Numbered from the stretch's first letter, positions 27,565 to 36,630 are shown. The stretch: 64,000 nucleotides of DNA from Cellulomonas sp. WB94 (GCF_003115775.1 NZ_QEES01000002.1:1984001-2048000), one strand, 5' to 3'. Notes: generated from the letters alone by a model not told the origin. Made by a program: numbers and translations.

Positions 27565-29013
27565 TCAGCCCAGCGCCACCATCTCCAGTCCCGACTTCGT
27601 GTACCGGGTGCCGAACGCTCGCCCGTGCACCTCCTGGAGGTTGTCGACGTGCGCCGGCAGGGCGGCCTCCCACAGCCGTCGTCCGTCGGCGACGTCGAAC
27701 GCCACGAGGTGCGACGCAGGGACGCGCTCGACGACCACGAGCACGCGACCGTCCGTCAGCGCGACGGCGAGGCTGGACTTGAGCTGCGCCGGTGAGGTCC
27801 AGAGCACCGCGCCGGTCGCGGCGTCGAGCGCGACGACCGAGTCGTGGGTGGCGGAGTAGAGGGTGTCGTCGAGCAGGAGGACCGTGCGACCCGTGTCGGC
27901 GCCGCTGCTCCACCGGCGGTGGCCCGTCGCGGCGTCCCACGCGATGAGCGGTGCGCCGTCCGTGAAGACGAGGCCCGGGGCGCTGCCGTCGTCGACCGCG
28001 AGGTTCACGGGCTCGCCGTCGAACGTCTGCCCGTCCCGACCGTCGACGAGCAGGGTCGTCCGGGCGCCGATCGGGCCCTCCGCGGTCCGCAGCGCGGGCA
28101 GGCCGACGCGCGCCAGCTCGAACCATGTCGATCCACCGTTGCCGGGCAGCTCGCGCTGCAGCACGCCATCGGGGGACAGGAGCCACAGCTTCTGCGACCA
28201 CGAGCCGACGATGATGCCGACACCGACACCGACGCCGGCCACGTCGAGACCGAGGCGCTCACCCGCGCGGGCCTCGAGCGGCGCCGGCGTCGTGAACGTC
28301 CACCGGACCTCGCCCGTGCGCGGCTCGGTCCCCGTCACGACGCCGTGCCCGTCATCGCCGACCCAGGCGACGACGACGAGGTCCTTCTCGACGGCGAGCG
28401 TGGACGACGGCGGGGTCGCGCGCTCGGCGATCAACGACCCGGTCCGGGGGTCTACGACGACGACCCGTGCCCGCTGAGGCGCCGACGACGTGGGGGCGAT
28501 CGTGCCGGTCAGGGGCGCGTACTCGTCCAGGACGAGGCACACCACGACGCCCTGGGCCGACACGCACTCCGGAGGGCGGGCGGCATCGGCGGGAGTCGTG
28601 GGATCGGCGCTGCTGACCGGGAGCGACCAAGCCGTGGCACCGGTCTGCGCGGAGAGCGCCTCGACCGCCTGGCTCCCGTCGGCGTCGAGCCGACCACCGA
28701 TGAATCGGTCGGCCAGGAGCACGCCGCCGGTCACCGCGCTGCTCGCACCGGCGTCGGACCGCCACAGCTCGTGGATCGACGCGCTGAGCTCTCGCACGAC
28801 GCCCGGCAGGGCGCGGTCCCCGCTGAGCCTGGCGCGCTCGCGCGCGTCGAAGACCGTCTGGGTGACGGCGAGCCCGCCGAGCAGGACGGCGACAGCTCCC
28901 GCCGCGAGCGGCCACGAACGGCGCAGGCGCGCCTGGGCCACAGCCAGGTTCGAGGTGGGGAGCTCCTCGCGCTCGTCCATCTCGACGTCGTGCATGTCCT
29001 CATGCCGCGCCAT
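27565..29013 (-). CDS. Membrane-anchored PQQ-type beta-propeller protein, paralogue 3
   Basis: 482 aa. MARHEDMHDVEMDE aligns with the MGREVMQPVEL start of the first two, which is why ATG 29013 is chosen. The helix is at about residues 34-52 (WPLAAGAVAVLLGGLAVTQTV). Blade motifs are IAWDAATGHRRWSSG, VALDAATGAVLWTSP and VAFDVADGRRLWEAALP. The region after the helix, FDARERARLSGDRALPGVVRELSASIHELW, matches the same segment of the others but is more diverged. Spacer to paralogue 2 is 40 bp. Confidence 0.83.
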   Translation of the reverse strand: MARHEDMHDVEMDEREELPTSNLAVAQARLRRSWPLAAGAVAVLLGGLAVTQTVFDARERARLSGDRALPGVVRELSASIHELWRSDAGASSAVTGGVLLADRFIGGRLDADGSQAVEALSAQTGATAWSLPVSSADPTTPADAARPPECVSAQGVVVCLVLDEYAPLTGTIAPTSSAPQRARVVVVDPRTGSLIAERATPPSSTLAVEKDLVVVAWVGDDGHGVVTGTEPRTGEVRWTFTTPAPLEARAGERLGLDVAGVGVGVGIIVGSWSQKLWLLSPDGVLQRELPGNGGSTWFELARVGLPALRTAEGPIGARTTLLVDGRDGQTFDGEPVNLAVDDGSAPGLVFTDGAPLIAWDAATGHRRWSSGADTGRTVLLLDDTLYSATHDSVVALDAATGAVLWTSPAQLKSSLAVALTDGRVLVVVERVPASHLVAFDVADGRRLWEAALPAHVDNLQEVHGRAFGTRYTKSGLEMVALG

Positions 29014-29020
29014 AGTCCGC

Positions 29021-29026
29021 AACCTA
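29021..29026 (-). promoter_or_regulatory. Leaderless -10 box of propeller paralogue 3
   Basis: TAGGTT on the minus strand, 7 nt before ATG 29013. Confidence 0.55.
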
Positions 29027-29050
29027 CGCGGGCACCGGGCGGTGCGCCGG

Positions 29051-30544
29051 TCAGCCGAGCGCGCTGACCGCGTCCCCGTGGAAGTACGAGCGCTGCAGGG
29101 CGACGATCCGGCCGCCGACCACCGTGAGGTCGGTGGTGTCCTCCGGGAGCATGCTGGCCCACATCCGCGCGCCGTCGGTCGGGTCGAACGCCACGAGGCG
29201 CCGGGTCGCCGCGGTCTCGAGCAGGAACACGGCACGACCGTCGCTCACGACCGTCGGGAGGTGGCTGCTGCCTGCGGTCATCAGGACGCGCTTCTGCCAC
29301 AGGAGCGCGCCGCTGGTCGCGTCCAGCGCGCGCAGCCCGATCTCGGTGGACTGGTACAGCCGAGCGTCGAGCAGCACGACGTTACCCACGGCGCTCGACA
29401 CCGGGACGGACCAGCGCTCCTCGCCGGTCGCGGCGTCCCACGCGGTCAGCTGCGAGCCGCCGGTGAACACCAGGCCGGGCGCTGTGCCGTCGTCGACGGT
29501 GGGGGTGACGACGTCGCCGCGGATGGCCGGGCCGGCGGTCGACACACCGTCGCCCGCGAGCACGGTCAGGTTCGGGCTGCTCGCCCCGGACCACGTCTGC
29601 AGGGCGACGACGCCGGCGCGGGGAGAGACGAGGGCTGCCCCGGCGACGTCGGTGACCTCGCGCTCGAGGGTGCCGTCCGACGACAGCAGCCACGCGGCGC
29701 CCTGCTCCGACCCGACCAGGACGTGCCCGTCGAGAGCGCTCAGGAGCACGTGGGGCGGCCGGTCGGCGGTGGCCGGCAGGGCCTGCGGGGTCGTGAACGA
29801 CCAGCGGGCCTCGCCCGTGGCGGGGTCGGTCGCGGTGAGGATGCCGAGCCCGTCGGACGTGACCTCGGCGACGTAGGCGACGCCGGCGTCGACCGCGAGC
29901 ACCGACGACGGCGCCGCGGGCCGCTCGGCGGTGACCGCGCCCGTCGCGGGGTCGACGACGACGATCCGGGCGCTGCTGGGTTCAGGGGACGTCGAGGAGG
30001 CGCCGGCGTCCGGCGTCACGTAGCCCGACAGGACGAGGCACACGAGGGTGGGGGAGTCCGAGGCGGTGCCGGTCGGACCGGCGAGGCCGCACGTCGCGGG
30101 GGGGAGCGGGTCCCCGGTCGCGGCGGGCTCGGGCGCGGCCAGCACCGTCGACCAGGTCGTCGCTCCGGTCTCGGGGTCGACCGCCTCGATCGTCCGGGTG
30201 CCGTCTGCAGCGACGCCAGCACCGACCCACGAGCCGTCGACGACCAGCGCGCCCTGCACGAGCTCGACGCTGCCCGGCAGGTCGCGGTGCCACTTCTCGG
30301 TCACCGACGCGTCGGTCGTCCGCGCCACGCCCGGCAGCGCCTGGATGCGGCTGAGGTGGCTGCGATCGCGCGTCGCGAGCGTGGCCTGGGTGACAGCGAG
30401 CACGGCGACCACCCCGACGGCCACCGGCCACCAGCGCCGCGCCCGTCCGGCGAGCCCCGCCCGACCGCTGCCCGAGGGCGGCACAGCGGACGATCCGTCG
30501 TCGTCGTGACGCACGACGTCCCGTAGCCCGCCCTGCAGTGTCAT
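29051..30544 (-). CDS. Membrane-anchored PQQ-type beta-propeller protein, paralogue 4
   Basis: 497 aa. Starts MTLQGGLRDVVRHDDD; helix at about residues 36-54 (WWPVAVGVVAVLAVTQATL), propeller outside. Blade motifs are LTAWDAATGEERWSVPV, RALDATSGALLWQK and VAFDPTDGARMWASMLP; the Cys pair is PPATCGLAG/VCLVLSG. It is the most diverged of the four and lies nearest otsB (21 bp). Read-through from otsAB is possible, yet it also has its own -10 box before the ATG. Confidence 0.84.
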   Translation of the reverse strand: MTLQGGLRDVVRHDDDGSSAVPPSGSGRAGLAGRARRWWPVAVGVVAVLAVTQATLATRDRSHLSRIQALPGVARTTDASVTEKWHRDLPGSVELVQGALVVDGSWVGAGVAADGTRTIEAVDPETGATTWSTVLAAPEPAATGDPLPPATCGLAGPTGTASDSPTLVCLVLSGYVTPDAGASSTSPEPSSARIVVVDPATGAVTAERPAAPSSVLAVDAGVAYVAEVTSDGLGILTATDPATGEARWSFTTPQALPATADRPPHVLLSALDGHVLVGSEQGAAWLLSSDGTLEREVTDVAGAALVSPRAGVVALQTWSGASSPNLTVLAGDGVSTAGPAIRGDVVTPTVDDGTAPGLVFTGGSQLTAWDAATGEERWSVPVSSAVGNVVLLDARLYQSTEIGLRALDATSGALLWQKRVLMTAGSSHLPTVVSDGRAVFLLETAATRRLVAFDPTDGARMWASMLPEDTTDLTVVGGRIVALQRSYFHGDAVSALG

Positions 30545-30551
30545 GGGATGA

Positions 30552-30557
30552 AATCTA
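30552..30557 (-). promoter_or_regulatory. Leaderless -10 box of propeller paralogue 4
   Basis: TAGATT on the minus strand, 7 nt before ATG 30544, within the 21-bp gap after otsB. Confidence 0.5.
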
Positions 30558-30565
30558 CCCGTTGG

Positions 30566-31402
30566 TCAGGAGGGCGTCGCCCCGGCGAGGGCACCCACGA
30601 GGGCCGTGAGCGCCTCGACCACGTCGTCCGGGCCGTGGACCCGGTACTGCGCGATCGTCTCGCCCGCGCCGACCTTGACGGTCACGTCGGCGGGTCCGAG
30701 GGCGGCGAACGCGTGCTCGTCGGTCACGTCGTCGCCGACGTACAGGACGACCCGCGCTCCGAGCTCGTTGCGCAGCGCGGTCACGGCGTCGCCCTTGCTC
30801 GCATGGAGCACCGAGATCTCCACGACGTCCTTGCCGTGCAGCACGTTCGTGCCGAGCCGGGCACCGACCTCGAGCGCCTCGGCCTCCGCGAGCTCGGCCA
30901 CGTCGTCGGGCGCGAGCCGCGTGTGCACGACGACGGCCGTGGGCTTCGTCTCGACCCACACACCGTCCCGGCCGCGCGCGACGGCGGCCACCTCGGCGCC
31001 CAGCGACGCGAGGCGGTCCGCCACGTCGTCGTCGAGCTGCACGACGTCACGGTCGAGCCCGAACGCCGTGACGCGGGCCCGCTCCGCACCGTGGCTGCCG
31101 ATCAGGAACGTGCCGACCGGTGCCTGCGCGAGCGTGTGCAGGTCGCCGAGCGCCCGCCCGGACACCAGCGCGACGTGCACCCGCGCTGCGGCCGGCAGCG
31201 CGACGAGAGCGGTGAGGGCGGTCGCCGCGCCGGGCAGGGCCCGCGACGCCGACGGGTCGTCGACCAGCGGTGCGAGGGTCCCGTCGAAGTCGAGCGCGAC
31301 GAGCAGGGGCCGGCGCGCGGTGTCGGCAGCGAGCTCGCGGAGCCCCGCTGCCACCGCACCGACGTCGGACCCGGCGCCCACGCCGGTTCGCCGCTCAGCC
31401 AT
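30566..31402 (-). CDS. otsB: Trehalose-6-phosphate phosphatase
   Basis: 278 aa. HAD-superfamily enzyme that releases phosphate from trehalose 6-phosphate, the second step of trehalose synthesis. Motif I is LDFDGTLAPLV with the nucleophile Asp; motif II is VSGRALGDL; the Lys of ASKGDAV and motif III YVGDDVTDEHAF are present. The GSHGAE segment is typical of OtsB. Its start overlaps the otsA stop by 8 nt, so the two are coupled. Trehalose serves as an osmolyte, and in related organisms feeds cell-envelope glycolipids. Confidence 0.95.
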   Translation of the reverse strand: MAERRTGVGAGSDVGAVAAGLRELAADTARRPLLVALDFDGTLAPLVDDPSASRALPGAATALTALVALPAAARVHVALVSGRALGDLHTLAQAPVGTFLIGSHGAERARVTAFGLDRDVVQLDDDVADRLASLGAEVAAVARGRDGVWVETKPTAVVVHTRLAPDDVAELAEAEALEVGARLGTNVLHGKDVVEISVLHASKGDAVTALRNELGARVVLYVGDDVTDEHAFAALGPADVTVKVGAGETIAQYRVHGPDDVVEALTALVGALAGATPS

Positions 31403-32828
31403 GGGTGGTCCGAGCCGGGACGGCGGTGAGGACCGCGAGGAAGGTCTCCGACCACAGGGCCACGTCGTTCGTCAGGACCCGGCGGCGCAGGCGGCGCATC
31501 CGCTTGCGGGCCTCGCGCGGCTCGAGGTGCGCCGCATACGTGATCGCGTCCTTGAGGCCCGCGATGTCGTGCGGGTTGACCAGGATCGCGCCGGTCAGCT
31601 CGTCGGCGGCGCCCGTGAACTCGCTCAGCACGAGCGCGCCACGGTCGTCCGAACGCGCCGCGACGTACTCCTTGGCCACGAGGTTCATGCCGTCACGCAG
31701 CGCGGTGACGAGCATGACGTCGGCCGCGAGGTACAGCGCGGCCATCTCCTCGGGTGGGTACGCGTGGTGCATGTAGTGGACGGCCGGCTGACCGAAGTTG
31801 CTGTGCTCCCCGTTGATCCGGCCGACCGCCATGTCGACGTCGTCCCGGAGCTGCTGGTAGGCGCCCACGTTCTCGCGGCTCGGGCTCGCCACCTGCACGA
31901 GGGTCGTGTCGGGGACCGTCAGGCGACCGTCGTCGAGCAGCTCGCCGTAGGCCTTGAGCCGGTGCCGGATCCCCTTGGTGTAGTCGAGCCGGTCCACGCC
32001 CAGCATGAGGACCTTCGGGTCGCCGAGCTCCTTGCGGATGTCCTTCGCGCGCTGCTGCACCTCGGGGGTGCGGGCGAGGGCGTCGAACTTCTTGGAGTCG
32101 ATCGAGATCGGGAACGCCGCCGCGCGCACGTGCCTCGGGGAGTGGCCGTGCTTGCCCGGCATCGTGATGACCTGGCCGCGCGTCGTGAGCTCCGTCAGAC
32201 GGCGCACGACGCGCACGAAGTTCGCGGCGTCTGCGGCGCGCTGGAACCCGATGAGGTCGGCGCCGAGCAGACCCTCGACGACCTGGCGACGCCACGGAAG
32301 CTGCGCGAAGAGCTCGAGCGGCGGGAACGGGATGTGCAGGAAGAACCCGACGCGCAGGTCGGGGCGCAGCTCGCGCAGCATCGCCGGCACGAGCTGGAGC
32401 TGGTAGTCGTGCACCCAGACCGTCGCACCCTGCGCTGCCTGCGCGGCGGCCGCCTCGGCGAACCGGCGGTTGACCCGCCGGTACGACTCCCACCACAGCC
32501 GGTGGAACGCGGGCGACGCGATCACGTCGTGGTAGAGCGGCCAGAGCGAGTCGTTGGCGAAACCCTCGTAGTAGTCGGCGACCTCGGCCTCGGAGAGGGG
32601 GACCGGCACGAGCCGCATGTCGTCGACGTCGAACGGCTCGAACTCCGCGTCAGGAGCGCCGCACCAGCCGAGCCACGCGCCGTCGGCCTCCTTCATCACC
32701 GGCTCGAGCGCCGTGACGAGCCCCCCTGGCGACCGGACCCAGCTCGGCTGACCGTCGGGGTCGATCGACACGTCGAAAGGCAGTCGATTCGAGACGACGA
32801 CAAGTCCGTAACCGGCAGATGGCACCAA
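31395..32828 (-). CDS. otsA: Trehalose-6-phosphate synthase
   Basis: 477 aa. GT20 glycosyltransferase with GT-B fold, joining UDP-glucose (or GDP/ADP-glucose) and glucose 6-phosphate. It starts LVVVSNRLPF; the donor-site loop SPGGLVTALEPV, the WVHDYQLQLVPAML segment, GVDRLDYTKGI and the C-terminal REGMN-equivalent LRDGMNLVAKEYVA are all present. GTG 32828 is chosen: AAGGAG lies 10 nt upstream. Divergent from the Ser/Thr kinase gene, with 115 bp between. Confidence 0.95.
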   Translation of the reverse strand: MVPSAGYGLVVVSNRLPFDVSIDPDGQPSWVRSPGGLVTALEPVMKEADGAWLGWCGAPDAEFEPFDVDDMRLVPVPLSEAEVADYYEGFANDSLWPLYHDVIASPAFHRLWWESYRRVNRRFAEAAAAQAAQGATVWVHDYQLQLVPAMLRELRPDLRVGFFLHIPFPPLELFAQLPWRRQVVEGLLGADLIGFQRAADAANFVRVVRRLTELTTRGQVITMPGKHGHSPRHVRAAAFPISIDSKKFDALARTPEVQQRAKDIRKELGDPKVLMLGVDRLDYTKGIRHRLKAYGELLDDGRLTVPDTTLVQVASPSRENVGAYQQLRDDVDMAVGRINGEHSNFGQPAVHYMHHAYPPEEMAALYLAADVMLVTALRDGMNLVAKEYVAARSDDRGALVLSEFTGAADELTGAILVNPHDIAGLKDAITYAAHLEPREARKRMRRLRRRVLTNDVALWSETFLAVLTAVPARTTHG

Positions 32829-32943
32829 ACATCAGCTCCTTGGGGTTTTGTCGACCATACCGTGACCTTCCCGTGGCCGCCCGTCCCCGCCCGTGCCAGC
32901 GCGGCACCCAGCAATGAGGCCCGGCCGCGGATACGTTTCGCCC

Positions 32944-34650
32944 ATGGAGCGCATCGGCCTGGAACCCGGGTCAGAGATCGGCGGCTACACGATCGTCGCG
33001 CCCCTCGGCTCGGGGGGCATGGGGACCGTCTACCGCGCGCTCGATGGTGGCGGCTCACCGGTCGCGCTCAAGCTGCTGCACCCGCACGTCGGGGCCGACC
33101 CGGTCGCCAGGGACAGGTTGCGCCGCGAGGTGCTCGCGCTCCAACGTCTGCACCACCCGGGCGTCGCGGCCGTGCTCGACGCGGAGGCCGACTCGACCGA
33201 GGCGTTCCTCGTGACCGAGCTTGTCGCGGGCGACGACCTCGAGGACCTCGTGCGCCGGCACGGACCACTCGACGCCCACGCGCTGCACGAGCTCGCTGCC
33301 GGGCTGCACGACGCCCTGACCGCGGTCCACGAGGCGGGCGTCGTGCACCGCGACCTCAAGCCAGCCAACGTGCTCGTCACCGACTCCGGACCGGTGCTCA
33401 TCGACTTCGGGATCGCGCAGGCGGCGGACGACGCGCGGGTCACCTCGACCGGCCTCGTCGTCGGCACTCCGGGCTACCTCGCCCCCGAGCTGCTCGACGA
33501 CGCCGAGCCGACCGCGCACACCGACTGGTGGGGCTGGGCCGCGCTGCTCGCGTTCGCCGCGACCGGCCGCGCACCGTTCGGGCTGCGCCCGCTCGAGCAG
33601 GTGCTCGCCCGCGCGCGCGCTGGGCAGCCCGACCTCGACGGCCTCGGGCCGATCACGACGCGGGCCCTGCGGGGTGCGCTCGCGCCCGCGGCACGTGACC
33701 GGCTCTCGCCGTCGGAGGTCGTCGCTGCCCTGGGGGACGCCGCGAGGTACGGCGACGAGCCCGTGGACGACGACTCGGCCCAGGACTCCGTCGGCACGAC
33801 GGTGCTCCACGGCGGCCCGACCGGCGCTGCCGGCGCGACGACGGTTGTCGGCGGCGCGGCCGCCACCGCGCTGATCGCGAACGACGGCGCGACGCGCGCG
33901 TTCGCGGCAGGCGCTGCGGGGGCGGCGGGCACCGCGATGGACGACGGCGCGGAGCTGGACGACGCGGACGCCGCGTCGGACGACTGGGTCGCCGACGAGC
34001 TCGGACCCGACGACTCCGACGTCGAGGGGTCGGGGTACGAGCGGCCGCCCGCGCGTCGACGCTGGGGCACGTTGCTGTCCCTTGCGCTGGTCGCGGTTGC
34101 CGCAGCAGCGCTGTACCCCGGGTACACGCTCATCGTCGTCGGCGTGCTGCTCCTCGTCGTGCGGACCGTCGGGCGGACCGTCGAGTCGATGCACGCGCGC
34201 CGCGAACGGGTCGGCGTACGGCGGTCGGACCCCGCCCGGGCTGTCGTGCTCACGCCGTGGCACCTGGTGCGATCCGTCCTGGGCCTCGTGCCGTCGATCG
34301 TCGTGGGCGCGAGCCTCGTCGTGATCGTCCTCGGCGTGCTGTGGTGGATGCTCGGCAGCGGCTACTGGGTGCTCGGCGGCTCGACATCGGGCCGGCAGCC
34401 GGAGGGCTGGCAGGCGTCCGTGGTCGTGGCAGGGGCGTTCCTGCTCGGACTGGTGGCGACCTGGTGGGGCCCGCTCGCGGCGATGACCCGGACCGGCGCC
34501 CGCCGGGTGCTCGCCGTCGTCGCACCCGGTCGGGCGGGTGCGCTCGTGGTCGTCCTGCTCGCGCTCGCAGGCACGGCCGTCCTGGTCGCGCAGGTGGTCC
34601 ACGGGACCGCGATCGTGTGGGACCCGCTGCCCGAGCCGATCCTGCCCTGA
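32944..34650 (+). CDS. Ser/Thr protein kinase with a multi-helix membrane tail
   Basis: 568 aa. Hanks-type kinase, residues about 15-270: GSGGMGTVYRA glycine loop, VALKLL (Lys43), HRDLKPANVL (Asp137), DFGIA (Asp154) and GTPGYLAPE. An Ala/Asp-rich linker of about 100 residues follows, then roughly five hydrophobic helices from residue 378 on (LLSLALVAVAAAALYPGYTL first). No PASTA repeats or other extracellular sensor domain are present. TACGTT at 32932-32937 lies 6 nt before the ATG, so the mRNA is probably leaderless. It is divergent from otsA; a regulatory link is possible but unsupported. Confidence 0.93.
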   Translation: MERIGLEPGSEIGGYTIVAPLGSGGMGTVYRALDGGGSPVALKLLHPHVGADPVARDRLRREVLALQRLHHPGVAAVLDAEADSTEAFLVTELVAGDDLEDLVRRHGPLDAHALHELAAGLHDALTAVHEAGVVHRDLKPANVLVTDSGPVLIDFGIAQAADDARVTSTGLVVGTPGYLAPELLDDAEPTAHTDWWGWAALLAFAATGRAPFGLRPLEQVLARARAGQPDLDGLGPITTRALRGALAPAARDRLSPSEVVAALGDAARYGDEPVDDDSAQDSVGTTVLHGGPTGAAGATTVVGGAAATALIANDGATRAFAAGAAGAAGTAMDDGAELDDADAASDDWVADELGPDDSDVEGSGYERPPARRRWGTLLSLALVAVAAAALYPGYTLIVVGVLLLVVRTVGRTVESMHARRERVGVRRSDPARAVVLTPWHLVRSVLGLVPSIVVGASLVVIVLGVLWWMLGSGYWVLGGSTSGRQPEGWQASVVVAGAFLLGLVATWWGPLAAMTRTGARRVLAVVAPGRAGALVVVLLALAGTAVLVAQVVHGTAIVWDPLPEPILP

Positions 34651-34702
34651 ACCCCGGCCGAACAGTCGGCCGGTCGACAGGCCGACCCCTTACCCTGGGC
34701 CC

Positions 34703-35218
34703 ATGACCGCATCCCGGCCCCGTGCCCGGGTCGGCGTGCCCACGCGGCGCGCGGGCCTGGTCGTCGCGTCGGTCGCCGCGATCGCGGTCCTTGGTTCGCT
34801 GGCTCTGCCCGGTCGGATCGCCCTCCATCAGTGCGTGAGCGCCGACGGCGCACTCGGCCCGCTCGGGCTGCGACTGGCCCTGCTGCGCAGCGCCGCCGAC
34901 TGCCCTGACGGCACCGTCGCGTTCACCCCGCTCGCGCGGGGTGGCGTCGTCGTGCTGCTCAGCGTCGCGGTGCCGGTCCTGCTGTTCCACCTGGCCCTCG
35001 GCGCCGGCGGTCTCGGGATCGGTGCCGTGCTGGTCCGCGCCCTGCGGTCTGCCGCCCGGGTCCTCGCTGCTGCGCTGCCGAGGGTCCCGCGCGCCGCGGT
35101 GGCCGTCGTCGGGCAGGTCACGCGGTTCGTCGTCACCGTCGAGGTGCGCTCCCTGCGCACGATCGCTGCCGTCCTGGCCGCCCACCCGCACCGCGGCCCG
35201 CCCGTCCTGCCCGCCTGA
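34703..35218 (+). CDS. Small membrane protein of unknown function
   Basis: 171 aa. Two predicted helices (VASVAAIAVLGSLALPG near residue 20 and GGVVVLLSVAVPVLLFHLALG near residue 85) enclose an extracytoplasmic loop with two Cys (ALHQCVSADG, SAADCPDG) that could form a disulfide; the Arg-rich tail is cytoplasmic. No family recognised. TACCCT at 34691-34696 is 6 nt before the ATG, giving a leaderless start. The DsbA-like gene follows 46 bp later, and the paired Cys make a functional link conceivable. Confidence 0.75.
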   Translation: MTASRPRARVGVPTRRAGLVVASVAAIAVLGSLALPGRIALHQCVSADGALGPLGLRLALLRSAADCPDGTVAFTPLARGGVVVLLSVAVPVLLFHLALGAGGLGIGAVLVRALRSAARVLAAALPRVPRAAVAVVGQVTRFVVTVEVRSLRTIAAVLAAHPHRGPPVLPA

Positions 35219-35264
35219 ACGCCCGCTCCACCTCCACCCCGAAATTTCAGACGGAAGCAGAACC

Positions 35265-36119
35265 ATGCCCAGCAACGATCCACGTCCCAGCAAGGCCGAG
35301 CGTCGCGACGAGGCCCGGGTCAAGGCCATCCAGATGCGCGAGCAGCAGAAGCAGCGCGAGAAGCGCAACCGGATCATCGCGATCAGCGGGCTCGTCGCCG
35401 CAGTCGTGGTGCTCGTCGTCGTCGTCGCGCTCATCCTGGGCCAGACGAAGGGCACCACCGCCGGCGCTGCCGCGTACACGGGCGACGCCGTCAAGCTCGC
35501 CGACGTCGCCAAGCCCTCGACCGCCTCCGACAGCGGTGCCATCCCGGTCGGCGCCACCGGCACGGCGGGCGAGAAGGCGGCCACCGGCGACGTCGTCGTC
35601 TCGGTCTACCTCGACTACATGTGCCCGTACTGCCACCAGTTCGAGACCGCCAACGACGCCGAGCTCGCCACGCTGCGGGCCGCGGGCGGCGTGGTCGTCG
35701 AGTACCACCCGATCTCGATCCTCGACCGGCTGTCGTCGGGCACCGAGTACTCGACCCGGGCGTCGAACGCCGCCGCCGTCGTCGCCGACCAGGCGCCCGA
35801 CAAGTTCACGGCCTTCAACTCCGCGCTGTTCGCCAACCAGCCGGCCGAGAACTCGAAGGGCCTGTCCGACGATGAGATCGCGAAGCTCGCGCTGACCGCC
35901 GGTGTGCCCCAGACGGTCGTCGACCAGTTCACGACGAACGTCCCCGACAAGGCCTGGCGCACGTTCGCCCCGTACGTCTCGGCGCTGACGGCTCAGGCCA
36001 GCGTGGACCTGGGCGACTCCTACGGGACGCCGACCGTCCTGATCAACGGCACCGCGTTCAAGGGCGACCTGTACTCGGCCGGTCCGCTCACCGAGGCGAT
36101 CGTCGCCGCGAAGGGCTGA
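35265..36119 (+). CDS. Membrane-anchored DsbA/thioredoxin-like thiol oxidoreductase
   Basis: 284 aa. A charged cytoplasmic stretch (residues 1-35) leads to one helix (36-59, IIAISGLVAAVVVLVVVVALIL). Outside is a DsbA-type thioredoxin fold with the active site C-P-Y-C (Cys120-Cys123) in YLDYMCPYCHQFE and the cis-Pro loop SYGTPTVLING. This is the BdbD/DsbA form typical of actinobacteria, which makes disulfides in exported proteins. Start ATG 35265. A strong hairpin terminator follows. Confidence 0.94.
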   Translation: MPSNDPRPSKAERRDEARVKAIQMREQQKQREKRNRIIAISGLVAAVVVLVVVVALILGQTKGTTAGAAAYTGDAVKLADVAKPSTASDSGAIPVGATGTAGEKAATGDVVVSVYLDYMCPYCHQFETANDAELATLRAAGGVVVEYHPISILDRLSSGTEYSTRASNAAAVVADQAPDKFTAFNSALFANQPAENSKGLSDDEIAKLALTAGVPQTVVDQFTTNVPDKAWRTFAPYVSALTAQASVDLGDSYGTPTVLINGTAFKGDLYSAGPLTEAIVAAKG

Positions 36120-36134
36120 TCGCGCGGTACCTCC

Positions 36135-36177
36135 GGGGCCGCCGGGCCGGACGCACACCGTCCGGCACGGCGGCCCC
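36135..36177 (+). terminator. Terminator hairpin after the DsbA-like gene
   Basis: GGGGCCGCC (36135-36143) pairs with GGCGGCCCC (36169-36177); within it CCGGACG (36147-36153) pairs with CGTCCGG (36159-36165) around CACAC. Confidence 0.75.
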
Positions 36178-36223
36178 GGCGTACCGGCTTCGGTACGCTT
36201 GCGCGGTACCCCTCGGGGTGCGC

Positions 36224-36297
36224 GCCTCCTTAGCTCAGCTGGCCAGAGCAACGCACTTGTAATGCGTAGGTCATCGGTTCGAATCCGATAGGAGGCT
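36224..36297 (+). tRNA. tRNA-Thr, anticodon UGU
   Basis: Complete cloverleaf. Acceptor stem GCCTCCT/AGGAGGC (36224-36230 with 36290-36296) plus discriminator T36297; D arm GCTC/GAGC; anticodon stem ACGCA/TGCGT with loop CTTGTAA, so anticodon TGT at 36258-36260; T arm ATCGG-TTCGAAT-CCGAT. CCA is not encoded. Confidence 0.95.
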
Positions 36298-36303
36298 CTG
36301 CTC

Positions 36304-36630
36304 TTACTCGGCGATGCGCTCCGTCAGCGCTCGCCACAGGACGGTGCCCTCGATCCAGTCCTGGGCGGATGCGCCCTCGATCCGGTCCGCGGCCACGTCG
36401 AGCTCGGCGGCGAGCGTCGCGGCGAGTCCGTCCGTGCGGGCCGCGGCAGCCGCGGCGCGGTAGAAGCCGACCCGCTCGGCCGCGTACGTGGCGGCGAACC
36501 GCTCGAGCATGCCGCGCGCTCCCAGGGCGGCACCGGGCGTGAGGTCCTCGACGGCGATCTCCCGGCCCTTGATGTCCCGCCACACCCGCCCGTCGAAGCC
36601 CCAGGGCGCCGGACGCATCACGAAGGTCAT
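36304..36630 (-). CDS. Small hypothetical protein coupled to a response regulator
   Basis: 108 aa. Starts MTFVMRPAPWGF; WRDIKGREIAVEDLTPG then an Ala-rich helical region (ARGMLERFAATYAAERVGFYRAA). No membrane segment or known motif. Its ATG overlaps the stop of the response regulator gene (ATGA), so the two are made together; it may modulate that regulator. It converges on tRNA-Thr, 6 bp away. Confidence 0.65.
   Translation of the reverse strand: MTFVMRPAPWGFDGRVWRDIKGREIAVEDLTPGAALGARGMLERFAATYAAERVGFYRAAAAAARTDGLAATLAAELDVAADRIEGASAQDWIEGTVLWRALTERIAE

Noticed and set aside
30606-33698. Open frame of about 1,000 codons across otsBA on the opposite strand
   Set aside because: Shadow of otsB, otsA and the kinase start; Ser/Arg/Thr-rich low complexity with no family features.
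36224-36297. tRNA-Thr as an integration site for a mobile island
   Set aside because: No integrase gene and no copy of the tRNA 3' end was seen on either side.
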